Assembly: GCF_932276165.1 (NCBI RefSeq)
Contig: NC_063998.1
Coordinates: 7,948,501 to 8,012,500, forward strand
DNA: 64,000 nucleotides
Direction of reading: 5' to 3'
Source of the DNA: Plutella xylostella
Taxonomy: Eukaryota; Arthropoda; Insecta; Lepidoptera; Plutellidae
Shown one piece after another: positions 48,001-59,870 of the stretch (positions within the stretch are counted from its first letter, which is position 1; every line of letters starts with the position of its first letter). The notes beneath the pieces are model-generated. The model was not told the origin of the DNA and ran no database searches. It was given only the letters and a program-made list of their open reading frames with translations. The translations under genes and the position numbers were made by a program.

Positions 48001-49369
48001 GGTAAAAATCCTGAGGATAATTATGGATAAAGGAAGCTTGTCTGGAAGAAGATAGTTTTTAATATCACTAAGTCTGCCTTTTTACGTATTTTGTGATTAC
48101 ATAATTGTTTAATAATAATATGTGCAATAAAGTATTTATACTTAATACCTAATTAAATTTAAAAACTGACGATGTTGCCTGCGAGTTCATGTAACGGTAA
48201 ACAGGGGTCATGGATATGTATTTATGTAATAATATGTAAGTTTAATAAATAAATACATAAATAAGTATAAAAGTTTCAGGCTGGCAGCCCCATTCTGGCC
48301 CCTCAAAGCCTTATTAAATAATAAAAAATAAAAGTAGCTTTCGTTTTATTGTCACGTATTTTGAATCATGATAAAGCAGATAGATATAGTGCAAAACCAA
48401 CAATTTAGGCAGGTACTCATAAAAAATAAAAACAAGTTAGCATCTGCGTTCAATCTTACTTTTGTATTAGGGAAAGTGAGAGTTGAAAATTTAATTACTC
48501 TTTCCTTTTAACCACCTTAATTATATATACACTTCGCACCAGAACCTTTTGTATCTTTATGACCCCAATTTCCTCTGACATTTGTTTTAAAACGGAAATC
48601 ACACTAATTTGTACACAAACAAGATGCTATCTGCGTCTGGGAAGTTTTTTTATTCCGTATTTTAAGTAATTAGAAGGTACTTTACCATACTATGAGACAT
48701 TGCAGATGGTATACTTTCTTTTGTACACTTATTACATTTCCTTTCCCATATTTCCTTGATCTTTTTTTATATGTATGCAAATTATAAATTACTGTTTATT
48801 TGATATCCAGATATCAAGAATATCTTATTTGAAATAAATGAGAACTTGATTATTTCAGGATTTAAGCTATTTCACTAATATTCCACCATGTACAGTAAGC
48901 TTAGGTACTATCTACCTACTAGGTATGTATTTCAGGAAATAATATTATGAGAGTTTGTTATTTCTCATAACTAACGTAAATCCGGTAAATTTTCCTAAAA
49001 TTATCACTCAATAGTTAAGTATTCCGATAATGATTTCACAGTAACATACACTGACTAACAATCACCTGTAAAGGCAGCACGGATCGCTTATCATGGCATC
49101 AGTTTACTCACAGCTAACATTACAACATTCCACCATCAACGTTGACTCTTGAATTAAACTCTTACCTTAGATTAATAATGTACGAAGAAGATGGAGTGTC
49201 AGTGCAAAATAAACGCAAATAACACCCTACCTGTAGCACAGAGCTCTTATTTTGAATTAATTCTGTTATAAGATTAGTGACTTTATTCATTGGTACAATG
49301 GTTGAACTTAAAACGGTTTGACAGTAAAGAGGATGCGGATAGTTTTTAGCTTGGTTTTTATTTGTGATA
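45003..49369. other. 4.4 kb AT-rich non-coding DNA
   Basis: No gene recognised. Short retroelement-tail-like pieces occur near 46600-46680 and 48110-48140 (TGTGCAATAAAGTATTT), and a degenerate end of the CAGGGTG family near 47130-47152. Open frames are AT-rich chance frames. Confidence 0.35.
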
Positions 49370-49685
49370 AGAGCGGTGGTAAACGCCCGCTTCTCACGCA
49401 AGATATACGGGTTCGTATATCGGCGGTGACATGTAAGTACCAATGAGTTATTTTAACTTAAGTACAATGTATACCATCGCTCTTACGGCCAAGGAAAAAA
49501 TCGTGAGGAAACCTGCATATCTAGATCTAGCGCATCTAGATATGTGAACCCACCAACCCGCAGCGGACCAGCGTGGTGGGAAATGGTCCAAGCTTAGGAA
49601 GGGAGTTTGGACCTTGGGGATATGCACAACGGTTCCATTCGAGAGAGCCAGGTGCAGGTATTTACACCCCCACAGAGAATAGAAT
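49370..49685 (+). mobile_element. SINE, second family, near full length
   Basis: The tRNA-like head GAGCGGTGGTAAACGCCCGC ... ACGGGTTCGTATATC carries A- and B-box-like blocks. The body is AATGTATACCATCGCTCTTA, TCGTGAGGAAACCTGCATAT, CAGCGGACCAGCGTGGTGGG, AATGGTCCAAGCTTAGGAAG and CGAGAGAGCCAGGTGCAGG. The same body lies inverted at 53890-54175, and a fragment is at 41222. Confidence 0.75.
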
Positions 49686-49897
49686 AGAATATAATAAAAT
49701 ATGTGACATCGTGTTCGTATATTCTCAATCTAGTCAACGTTGACTCTTGAATTAAACTGTTACTTCACCAGCACCAGTCCAACAGAATAGAATAGACTCG
49801 TGATCCAATTACCGCTGGTCTCTCAACTGAGGCCAGATAACAAGTCATAACGGTAAACCACACGCAAACAGACATACAGGCACATTAAACACATATA

Positions 49898-50149
49898 CAG
49901 GATGTCCCTGGTTAAATTGCACATGTGAAATATAGTGGTAGTGAACTTGTCATTCTGAACAACATTTTTGCTACGAATTATGGATATTCGTGCTAAAAAA
50001 ACTACCCAACTTATACGTTTCAATCCTAACAAAGTCTCTATAAAGAAGTAAAAAAATATCGCGAATTGTTAAAAGGCTTAGAACGAAAGTTCTTTAAAAT
50101 TACGAGTTATATCACTATCGTTCGTGAGTGCATTTTAACGGACACCCTG
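49898..50149. mobile_element. Inverted-repeat element, CAGGGTG family variant
   Basis: Left CAGGATGTCCCTGGTTAAAT, right TAACGGACACCCTG. TA flanks at 49896-49897 and 50150-50151. The interior shares GTCATTCTGAACAAC with the element at 36148. Confidence 0.7.
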
Positions 50150-50151
50150 TA

Positions 50152-51284
50152 CATAGAGTACATAGATATCTGAATGAATACAGGTAGACCAGACTTGCAT
50201 AAGGTGTTGACCTCTGTGCAATCTCAAATGTAGGCCTACTGGTAGGTTTTACGATGGACGACCCAGCTTCACAGTTAATTAAATATAGCTAAGCATGAAC
50301 TCAAGCGCCAGTCATCGATAATTTAGCCAATCACACCGCTGAATTACATTATAAAGTTAAGCTAAGTGAAATAACCTGGCGGGACGACCTGTACGTATTT
50401 GATAATAACTGGGCTGAGAGTGCACAGGATCGAACGATATGGAAGGAAAAAGGGGAGGCCTTTGGCCAGCAGTAGGAAAGTAAATAGGCTTAAAAAAAGT
50501 GAAATAACCAGAATCCCAATAATAGCAGACCATTCATCAAGATACACTAGAATGGAGCAATCAATACCAAAGGAAATTTCTACGTGTAATATAATTTAGC
50601 CCACGATTTTCACATAAAAACATCGATAATCTGAATTTGTCTAAAGTGAGAGTGGCTCCCGATTAGATGACACAATAATTTTAAATAGCTTTTTAAGTAC
50701 AGAGTGCGATTTTTTTATTACTAAACAACAATTAGGTATAGACTGAGATAAAATCACCATCCGAACCTCATGGTTCTTTCGCAAAATACAAAGATGACCC
50801 TCTATCAGAAACTATCATGACACAATGTACAGTCGAACTATAAAGTCCTGACAATAAAGAGTGCGATTTTGCTAACACTTTTTATCATTGTCAGGTATAA
50901 TTGCTTACTTATATATACATTTAAAAAATAAAGTACCGATTGATAATGGATTTTTAACTGATTTGTCCTTTAATAAATATAATAGATTGATTAAATACGG
51001 TCTTTAACAATTAGTTAGAATCCACTTCCGTTTTCAGGACATAATAGTTTTACTGCATCAATAAAACGAAACCTTTTTTAACGCAAATTTCAAAAAGTGA
51101 TATTTAAGAAAACCAACGTAAAGCTGCTGTTATTGTTACAACAATTTTTTATGCGAATTCGGGTGTTTTTTGTGAACTTATTACACCCTCTGAAAAATCT
51201 TTCGTTTAATTTCGTTCGTTTCAATTTAAACCCTGCATATCTAATTATCTATCTAGCTATACCTAGTACTTATAACAAGGTACG
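50152..51284. other. Non-coding stretch, nothing recognised
   Basis: The short frames near 50362-50599 overlap on both strands and show no coding bias. Confidence 0.4.
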
Positions 51285-51482
51285 ATGAATTCAAGTGAAG
51301 TGCTGGTGCTGGTAGAAATCTTCGCTAATCCTACTGGAGTGAAAGTCACCATGATCACGACGACCGACGAACTGATTTAAAGTGTCGTGTCTGTGATTTA
51401 TTCATCGACCAATCAGGACGCTGCATCGGCTAACGAGATCATCCGTTCGTCACTTCTGTCCAATGGGAGGAAATTATTTTAA
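51285..51482 (+). pseudogene. Possible broken small coding sequence
   Basis: From ATG 51285 a frame reads MNSSEVLVLVEIFANPTGVK, VTMITTTDELI, then TAA at 51378-51380. It continues in the same frame for 33 codons (SVVSVIYSSTNQDAASANEI, IRSSLLSNGRK) to a second TAA. The composition is balanced and protein-like, unlike the flanks. No family is recognised, and it may be a fragment of a mobile-element protein or chance. On both strands it also contains CCAAT-like motifs (51410, 51460). Confidence 0.2.
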
Positions 51483-51833
51483 AATCGTGGTTATTTATTA
51501 TAAAATACTGAAATTACGCCAATGAAAAGACACCTGCCATAAAGTTAACTGTTCAAGCTTACCCTAATCTCATCCAAGGTAAGTACTAAAATCTAGACTG
51601 CGACTAATTTGAGAACTAAGTTTCTATGACACTGAAAACAAATATGAACCTTACGCCTATAAAAGAAGGTACCTACAAGATGAAGAAAATCCACTAACCT
51701 ATTGAAGGCCTTCATGAAATACGCCGTTTCAATTGATATCAACGAGTTAAGATCAGAGGGAGCGAGTGGTTTGAATTGATTTGTCTATTTTTATAATAGC
51801 ACAGACGTAGATGTATTTTTATGATTTACTTTA

Positions 51834-51971
51834 CAGTATGTTGCAAAAAGGGTATACTAAGCCGAAACCAGCATGTGCAGCATGTTATATCTAAGCCCGT
51901 ACGATATCTAAGCCCCTATCTATGCTGCACATGCTGGTTTCGGCTTAGTATACCCTTATTGCAACATCCTG
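51834..51971. mobile_element. 138-bp palindromic element, CAGGGTGTTGCAAAAAGG family
   Basis: Left arm GTTGCAAAAAGGGTATACTA, AGCCGAAACCAGCATGTGC; the right arm is its near-perfect complement. TA flanks at 51832-51833 and 51972-51973. It is the deletion-derived minimal form of the 7878-8346 element, sharing CATGTTATATCTAAGCCCG. Confidence 0.88.
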
Positions 51972-53889
51972 TATACCTACAGGTTGTTAAACAAAGAGTA
52001 TAACCTGAAAGGGAGAGTGACTTAGGGGTTCATTCTGAAAAAGTTTTGATCTACGACTTTTGTAAATCGATAGCTGAAAAAAAACAGTTTTCCTGATAAG
52101 GATAACACACAACAACCCTCCTTTATGGGTGTGTTTTACATGAGCTGTGGCTTAACTGAAAGATAACTTTGTTTGCTTCAAGTCTCGTGATCGTGGAAAA
52201 TCCACAGGCCGTTTTTTTACTATTTATGTGCATAATATATGGACTAAGATCTGTGTATACACAAAAATGATTGTAGCAATGTCGGGGTCGGCTATTCAAC
52301 CTGCTCCTCGTATATTGCAATCTTAACTATAGGTAAACTGAATAAATATTTTCGTAAGTTTATTTCAGACAAATACTGAAAAAGATTGATATTTTCTCTA
52401 CCAACATAACAGATTGAGAGAACACAAACCAACTATTGCATTCAGTTGTTTATACTCTTATATTTTTTTAGGTTAAATATCTTATACATACGTAAAATTT
52501 TAGGTTATTTTCATAATCTGCATCAGAAATTGTAATTTCGTACCTATAAAACATTTCCTACAGTCGAAAATTAAGACCAACAATACATTCAAGTCTGTTT
52601 TTTAGTTTATTATGCTCATACTTTCACTTCACAACACAATCTGTGTTTGGTATAATTTGTAAACATATACCACGACAAAAAAGATGATTGCTTGGCTGTA
52701 ACGTAATCCAATATCATTTTGATGTATTCGATGGTTTCGCATTCTTTGAATGGTAAAGAAAGGTGCGACGGATTGCATGCTTTCTAATTTCTGTGGACTA
52801 GTTTTTGTGACATTTATTTATTGAAAGATTTGCGCCCATCTTTAGTAGTGAAGGCATCGACAGAAGTAAAGGCAATTCCCCTTATATTCATAGAAAAGTT
52901 ATATAACGTTTTAGCTATTGAACCGTTTTAAATAAGGGGAAATGAGTATAAGAAAATGACCTTACTTAATAATATAACTGATAAACCCTTTTTAATTTAA
53001 TTTAACATAAGACATCTTTAATAAGTTGTGAAAGAAAAATAAAAAGTTATATCGATCCGTCTGCTTTGCACTATATACGTTCACTGGTTACAAGTGGATG
53101 CATACAAAATCCTCTTAAATGCAGAATACTAAATGAACCTCCTGGCATAGCACATCCAACACCATCATTCTAGCATAGTGTTTGTCACCGACAGTCTAAG
53201 AAATAAGTGATAAGTAAGAATCAAATTATGAATCGCAATGAATGAAAATATCATAAGATTGTATTGCAATTCAGTTTAAGGCATGAGCCGACTGATAAGA
53301 TTTCCTAAGGTAAGTAATTAGTAACATTCGTGACTTTGCGCCAACCACAATGATTAGCATAGCATTAGCGATCTGAAAGTGAGATGGATTCTCGCACATA
53401 TCGCGAAATCTTCAGTCTGTGCCAATCTCGGAAGCGTCCTGATTTTAGAATCGATAAAAAAGCCGATGTCGACACCTCTCATTGTTCCGACATACTCGTA
53501 TTCGATCACGCAATTTAACAAAGCAAAACGTAACATTTAATACAATGGAGCAAGGTGCAAAATTCTGATTTCGTGGTATTGCAGATTGGTGATCGCTTCC
53601 GCACCCAATATACAAAAGGTGTTTATATGTATGTGTGCATTTATCTTCGCTGGCATTTTTAATTGAATTTATTAACGTATCTAATGGAAAGTTTACTTCC
53701 AGGTTTATTAATTGTTTCAATGATAAAATCATGGTTACGTTAATGTATTGAAACGGCCTGAACGAAACTTTTAATAGCAAGTGCTGATCTTTATCTATCT
53801 GTCTTCGACTGTATTGGTATTATGCGATATTATGTAAGAAGTCTTTTGTCTCACCTTTATTTATTCTTATCTATTTTCTGTGGAAGTGT
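51972..53889. other. AT-rich non-coding DNA with a partial MITE end
   Basis: At 51979-52090 the sequence ACAGGTTGTTAAACAAAGAG, AACCTGAAAGGGAGAGTGAC and TTCATTCTGAAAAAG is a diverged half of the CAGGGTG family. The rest shows no gene. Confidence 0.4.
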
Positions 53890-54175
53890 ACCTAAGTACA
53901 TGCACCTGGCTCTCTCGAATGGAACCTTTGTGCATCTTTCTTTAAGTTCTAAACTCCCTTACTAAAGTTAGACCATTACCCACCACACTGGTCCACTGCG
54001 GGTGGGTTCACACATATATGTCACTATGTGTGAGGTGCAAAATCTAGATATACAGGTTTCCTCACGATGTTTTCCTTCACCATAAGGGCGATGGTATACA
54101 TTGGAATTTAATATCAAAAGAACTCATTGGTAGGTACATAGGTGTGGTATTTCAACCCGCATCTATAGTATGAGA
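53890..54175 (-). mobile_element. SINE, second family (minus orientation)
   Basis: The minus strand carries the same body as 49370-49685: AACATCGTGAGGAAACCTG, GCAGTGGACCAGTGTGGTGG, CATTCGAGAGAGCCAGGTGC. The tRNA-like head is reduced to GGGTTGAAATACC. It adjoins another SINE. Confidence 0.75.
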
Positions 54176-54440
54176 AGAACACACACACACGCACTCACGC
54201 CTTGTACTAATGTACTCCCTTGCGGGGTAGGCAGAGGTGCATTGCTGCACCCACTTTTCGCCAGAGTGTTATGTTAGTCCCAATGTAATAGGGGGCGGGC
54301 CTATTGCCATTTTACGGGCACATCCAAGACCCGAGATCAAATATCTGTGTTTAAACAAATATCTGCCCCAGCCGGGAATCGAACCCGGGACCATCGGCTC
54401 AGTAGTCAGGGTCACTAACCACTACGCCATTCGGTCGTCT
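54176..54440 (-). mobile_element. tRNA-derived SINE (copy of 6353-6607)
   Basis: Almost identical to the element at 6353-6607 over its whole length, with the same (CA)n side at 54180-54198 and the same head with an intact B-box complement (GGGAATCGAACCCGGGACC). Confidence 0.88.
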
Positions 54441-54454
54441 GTTATCTGTCTTTA

Positions 54455-54542
54455 AAAAAAATCTGCCCCAGCCGGGAATCGAACCCAGGACCTTCGGCAT
54501 AGCAGTCAGGGCCACTAACCACTATGCCATTCGACCGTCAGG
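54455..54542 (-). mobile_element. Second SINE head in tandem
   Basis: A second tRNA-like head (CAGCCGGGAATCGAACCCAG, CATAGCAGTCAGGGCCAC, TATGCCATTCG) starts 15 bp after the previous one ends. It differs by several bases, so it is an independent insertion or an older dimer. Confidence 0.75.
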
Positions 54543-54837
54543 GAAAGCTGGACTGAAGCACCATCGACAAGTGGCCGAGGCTAGAAGTAAAGGCGCATTT
54601 ACAAAAAACCAACCATGAGCTATGTAACCGGAAAATACTTACTTCTTTTTTAAGAGCGAGAACTAGAATCAGTGAGATAGCATTTCCGAGGATGCCTAAC
54701 GGTTTAAAAAAGTAACGGGCTATAGTAATTAGTGTTTGTACTGTTGCTAATGCAATGGTTTGTCTCCTGGTGTAGATTTTATCAGTGATGGAATCGAAGT
54801 TACCACCAACATTGTGAACTTTTGATTATAAAAATCT

Positions 54838-54966
54838 AATCGTCATCAACCCTTGTTCTTCCACTGCTGGATAGGCCTCTCCCAACGGTTACTAATTAAT
54901 ATTTAGTATGTGGCCACGGTGTGTTGTGGCTACGCCAAATGCCTGTTTGTGGTCTCCACTCGACAA
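54838..54966 (-). mobile_element. Degenerate RTE-type LINE 3' stub
   Basis: ATCGTCATCAACCCTTGTTC, CCACTGCTGGATAGGCCTCT and GCCTGTTTGTGGTCTCCACT match the 26692-26937 element with internal losses. Confidence 0.5.
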
Positions 54967-55293
54967 CAGTAACTTGTTAACCTCACATTTTCATATGTAC
55001 AGGTTTTATCACATCTACCCTATTTAAAAATATATATTATCAAAACAAGTTTTGACACACTTCGGTGATTTTCAAAATCAGTCAAAACAAGTACGAGTAA
55101 AATGAGATAAAACAAGGAAAGACAACCCACGGAATTATTGGCCTACGTTTTGCCAGGCCAGACCATAAAATTTTTATATTTTAGCTAAAAACAAAAACGT
55201 TCATACTTTCCTACACATCTATCTACTTATGCATATTTTTTCCGATAACATTAATTTTTGCTAAGCTAAAAAACAGAGTGGAACATTGGTACT

Positions 55294-55437
55294 ATGGTTT
55301 TCTCCGGAGCACTCTTAACGACTACAGATAGTGGGACTGATGACGATGATGATGGTCTTTCTCCAATAGTTTTAAGTAGTGTACCTACACTAGAAGAGTC
55401 TATCTTCAAATTGTATCCATATTTTTTAACTAAATAA
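55294..55437 (+). other. Small open frame with acidic run, unknown
   Basis: ATG at 55294, 47 codons, TAA at 55435-55437: MVFSGALLTTTDSGTDDDDD, GLSPIVLSSVPTLEES, IFKLYPYFLTK. The composition is more protein-like than its surroundings, and AAAAAACAG precedes it. The complementary strand is also open, so this may be chance or a repeat-derived exon fragment. No family recognised. Confidence 0.2.
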
Positions 55438-55633
55438 TACCTACTACAAAAAATATCATAACAAATATAGGTAGGTAAGGTAGGTATCCAGCTTTCATAG
55501 CCGAAACACAAATGCCAGAAAACGAGGGTAGTTATATAAACGTAGGTGCAGCATAAGTTTAACAAACTCTTTTTAAACCGGTTTGTTGACAACATTAAAA
55601 ACGAGGAAAATGAACTGAAACAAAGCTTGGTAA

Positions 55634-55780
55634 GTGGAAGGAAAGAGAAGGCCTGGAAGGAGAAAATTGACGTGGCTGTGCAACATCAAAGAGTGGACCG
55701 GTGTAAAAACCGTGGAAGAATTATTTAAAACAGCCAGGAATAGAGAGCGCTGCAAAGAGCTGACTGCCAACCTTCAATGA
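55634..55780 (+). mobile_element. LINE protein C-terminus fragment
   Basis: The plus-strand frame reads VEGKRRPGRRKLTWLCNIKE, WTGVKTVEELFKTARNRERC, KELTANLQ and stops at 55778-55780. The GRRK.TWL.NI.EWTG...LF..A.NR motif is the ending of reverse-transcriptase proteins of a lepidopteran LINE family (RTE-like, from memory). It differs from the family at 26692. Upstream coding sequence is missing. Confidence 0.7.
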
Positions 55781-56669
55781 TGGAGAGGCACTATAAGAAG
55801 AAGAAAGCTTGGTAAGCTAATCGGTAATCGTTTCACTTGACACATATTCCACACTGCATGCACCTTTTAACAATACAATACAAAGCACTTACTATAAAAG
55901 GGTCATGCACTTTACAAGCAAACATTAACCGACTTAAGAATAAAACTGACCTTAGAATCTGGATCGATACGGTCCACTACAGCTGTTACCGTTGCCACTT
56001 CATTCACAGAAATAAAATAAAAACCGTTTTATTTTTTAAAACAATTTGAATTGAGAATACCGTCTCAAGCCACGACTGCCAACGGCCAATCCGATCCACT
56101 GACTACACCACACGCCTCGCTTCGTATCTCAGATAGCGAGTCTAGATAATACAAGTAAAAGCGGTATACCGTAAGTCGGGCATTTATAATAGAATTCTTC
56201 TACTTGTACTCATAGACAAAACTGGCAGGTAAACACTAGTGATAACTGTTTTCAGAGATTTTAATTGAATGGAAATGCGCGGGAAAAACATGAACTTTTT
56301 CCATTGTTTTCCTTGTTGGGAACAGTTAACCTACGCATAAATCCCAACAATACCTAAACTAAAACGCAGCGTTATTTTATTGTTAGCTCCAAAAATCCGG
56401 TCAAATTATTTGGTCAACGTTATTATGTATGGTATAGGTATGTAGCTACCTACTTCCAAAGATTCAAGCAGCGCTTCTTCTTCTTCAGCAAATAATTTTA
56501 TACACCTAACGCTTTACTATAATATCTCTGTGCGATTGCTTTTTACGTTATTGAGAATTTTCCTAGATGTTTCATCAAATTCGATTCATCCGACGCTGAT
56601 GGCTGATCTCATAGCCATGGTCGAAATTCAGGAGGACATTATGTCCCATTATAAGTACGACATGCTAGT
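55781..56669. other. Non-coding stretch, nothing recognised
   Basis: No exon or repeat family supported. Confidence 0.4.
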
Positions 56670-56745
56670 GCAGCGGTTAATAACTGCCGAGCCGAGAGTT
56701 CCGGGTTCGATACAAATCGGAAGTCGTTGCACGGCCATTGGCCCG
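56670..56745 (+). mobile_element. SINE head fragment
   Basis: GTGCAGCGGTTAATAACTGC, then CCGAGCCGAGAGTTCCGGGT and TCGATACAAATCGG, is a degenerate tRNA-like head (A-box and B-box order kept) in the plus orientation. Confidence 0.55.
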
Positions 56746-56895
56746 CTATACTCACCTACTATTGAGTAAATATACGCCGCTCAACCAACACGCATCCGAA
56801 GCAATTTGTGAAGTCAATGGAACAGTTTTTCTTACCTACCCACCTACTTAGTAAGTAAACACCGGGGAAACAATGACTGGTGCGGCTGTTAGTAG

Positions 56896-57015
56896 TAGTA
56901 GTATAACTTTATTGTACATAAAACACTTAAAATAACATTTAATACTTAAAATCTATAATACAATAAGGGCGGCCTTATCGCTAGAAGCGAGCAATCTCTT
57001 CCAGGCAACCCTACG
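56896..57015 (-). mobile_element. LINE 3' end (copy of 3376-3500)
   Basis: ATAACTTTATTGTACATAAA, GGGCGGCCTTATCGCTAGAA and GCAATCTCTTCCAGGCAACC: same 3' unit, minus orientation, after a short (AGT)n run. Confidence 0.65.
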
Positions 57016-57104
57016 AGCTAAGAGAGACAATTTTGATTATAAATATAAATGAGAAAGTTGTACAAAAATATAAACACTATAGAGCAAGGAAATTAATACC
57101 TACT

Positions 57105-57190
57105 TATTTTATTAACTAAAGAGCTGAAGCTCCCAGGTTCGATTCCCGATCGGGCAGGTATTTGTTTTCGGACCATGGATATAGGTAGTT
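57105..57190 (+). mobile_element. SINE head fragment with B-box
   Basis: CTCCCAGGTTCGATTCCCGA, TCGGGCAGGTATTTGTTTTC is the B-box half of the first SINE family plus its adjacent body, in plus orientation. Confidence 0.6.
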
Positions 57191-57640
57191 ACCCGAAAAA
57201 TGTTACGCTAGGTAACTCACTTGAGCTCGTTTGATTCGTCTTGAAAAAAGACCAAATAGGTAGTTTCGTTGTTAGATGGTGACCAGGTCTGATTATGGAG
57301 CTGAAAGATGGCCATGGGAACTCAGTAGTTACAGGACACAAAGAAATTCAGTGTCATTTTCATCATCAGCCTTAACATACTTAGGTATACATAATGTGCC
57401 ATCAGCCCATGTATTTATTGTTGTGCCCCTATAATCGTCCACTGCTGGCTGAGCTGGCCGAGCATAGACACAGGCCACTCACAAAGCGAGCGCCACAACT
57501 AGGGTTGCCAGTCGTAGCCCTGGATATTTTAGTTACTTATAGCCCACAACACTCGCATCCAGCCACTGCAGCCAATACTGGCGATTAAAATTTCGCGTCC
57601 CATGCTACTTAATGTAATGGGTCGATTACACCTAACGAGT

Positions 57641-57733
57641 ACAGTGATGAGACAGTATCCTCAGCCGATCCTCGACCAATGAACGGCTAGCAAGTGACCG
57701 AGTGCGCGGCCGAGGACACTGACTCGCCACTGT
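57641..57733. mobile_element. 93-bp inverted-repeat element
   Basis: The left arm ACAGTGATGAGACAGTATCC pairs imperfectly with the right arm GGACACTGACTCGCCACTGT. The interior is GC-richer than the flanks. No other copy is obvious in the window. Confidence 0.55.
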
Positions 57734-58025
57734 TTTCTTCGTCTTACTATAGTAGATCAGCTTTGTTAACAGTATTTTATCTTGACAACTAGACAATCTC
57801 CTGTAAATAATACCTGCCTACCTAATTCATTGGAGAGGAATTCCCCACATCACCTTCACTCACTTATAATGTCTTTAGGGAAATTACGACGGGAACGCTC
57901 GGGGTTTACCCGTGGCATAAACTGTTTAGGGCAGTGATCTTTGGAGATCAAACTAAATTAGCAAACGTAGTGTACAAGGTTCCTTAGATTTTTTATTCTA
58001 CTTGGTTACGAATGAATCACTTTTA

Positions 58026-58575
58026 GGGCGGCTTCGGCCAACGTCGAGTAAATTTTACTCTCGAGTAAAGTACCAGTTACTCGCGAGTAAGCAGGATTTT
58101 GCATTCTACCAAACCTGAAACCAAGATAACTAGCTTATCCCAAGAATAAAATGTTATACCGCCAAAATTGACCGTGTAACGAGCTTATCCGAGAGTAATT
58201 TTGTAATGGCGGCAGCACATCAGCTGATTAGAAAACCGTCATAATGACATATAAACACATCTGTCAAAACATAAACAAAAGTACGTTAAAAGGCAAAGTC
58301 TCAGAATAACAACAGCGAATAAAATATTAAAACATAAACAATTTCATACTTTTATAATCCATTCAAACTAAGTTGGCATGTCATTTCTATTGCATGCTTT
58401 GAAACGCAGCTATTTTTATTTTAGTTGCATTACAGTTTCGTTCCTCGTTCATTCAATTTAATCATGGTATAACTTGGTAGAATGCAAATGTACTTATCCT
58501 AGATATTTACTCGCGTATAATTTTAATTCCGGTATAGTTATTCTCGTGTAACGTGATGTTTGGACGAATCCACTC
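58026..58575. mobile_element. 550-bp Harbinger-like MITE with TTA/TAA flanks
   Basis: The left end GGGCGGCTTCGGCCAACG pairs with the right end complement GAGTGGATTCGTCCAAAC. Subterminal TTTTGCATTCTACCAA and TTGGTAGAATGCAAA are inverted, as are the ACTCGCGAGTAA-type blocks. The flanks are TTA (58023-58025) and TAA (58576-58578), the target preference of PIF/Harbinger elements. No transposase frame. Confidence 0.75.
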
Positions 58576-59870
58576 TAAGTCATATAGTGAAATAGTTATA
58601 CCTACAGGCAGTTAAATAAATATGAAGTACCTAGTTAACTATAACATTTTATGTGATGCTAAAAACTGAAGGGCTCAAGAAACAGTTCAATACTTACCAC
58701 GCAGGACGGAAAGATAGGTGCTATAAGTTTATTTATTAGTGATTTCATAGTAGGTCCTGTAATAAAAGCTGCTAGATATTTAGGGTAGGTACATTGTCCT
58801 CATCACATCCCATCACGTCCCCACTGCTGGTGCACGGGTCTCCTTCCAATGAAGGAAGGGTTTTAGGTCTAGTCCACCGCGCTGGCCTAGTAAGCTAGTA
58901 GTAAGTTTGTAGGTACATTGACCTGCCAATAGAAAATAAGTAACTACACTGATGAAATCCCACCGAGGTTGAAAATACATCGAAATTATTCTGCACAAGT
59001 ACCTACTAAACAACAAATATTTTTAATACCTGTCGGAAAAATTATAAAATGCGTAGGTAACCTAAAAATATGAGACTTGTATTGTGTAAGTGTAGATTTT
59101 AATAAAACATCCTTGTGTTACGTTGTATGTTATCTCGTTAGTCAACACACTGCGCATGTGCCATTGTTGGACGCAATGGAAAGTTACTAGACTCAAAATC
59201 AGTATACCTAGTAGAGAATCGTAGTACCTAAGGATGAAAAAGAGTACATAAGGAAAATTCATTTCTAAGAAAGGAAATGGGAGGGGTTAATTAATTTTCC
59301 TTGCCGCATCGCGAAGTATATCTTATATTATACTACTCCTACCATATTATACTAATAACATCATTATGTAGGTATGTTTCTTCACACAATGACAACAAAA
59401 GTTCTACATAATGTACATAGGACTTTTCCAAATAGCGCCAATAAGGCAATTATCATTCTCATATCAAGATTGGTATGGTTTTTTCTATGAAATAAGTTTT
59501 TACTTTTCATTTTTAAAAATCCTTTTTTTAAATTCTTTAGATGTTACTTTTTTCAAATCTCTTGCAATACCTCTAAGATTTAAATTATTTTAAAATATAA
59601 TATGGGAATATTATAGGATATTTCTTATCTAATATCTTACAAGGACTATATAGATACTCGTATACGGTTATTAATTATTATCTTGTATGAAGAAGTGTCA
59701 TCTTATCAGTTAGCTTAATTTTCTCTTGAGTTAACATAGCTGCTATCAAGAATTCCATGTCATTATAGTACATTCTTACCTATCACATTCCAAGATAATA
59801 TAAAAAAATCAGTAGTCTAAACACACCTGTATAGGGCGGCAACGCAAAGTTAAACACCTGAAATATCATC
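58576..59870. other. AT-rich intergenic stretch
   Basis: Between the left gene's upstream region and the end of NXF1. A repeat end at 58795-58875 (CCCCACTGCTGGTGCACGGG, CTCCTTCCAATGAAGGAAGG) also occurs at 26012-26050, so it is another dispersed family. No gene seen. Confidence 0.4.

Noticed and set aside
54360..54440. Genuine tRNA genes at the B-box-containing sites (6353-6607, 54176-54542, 57105)
   Set aside because: The A- and B-box-like blocks are there, but no cloverleaf with proper arms can be drawn, and copies are followed by SINE bodies and carry target duplications.
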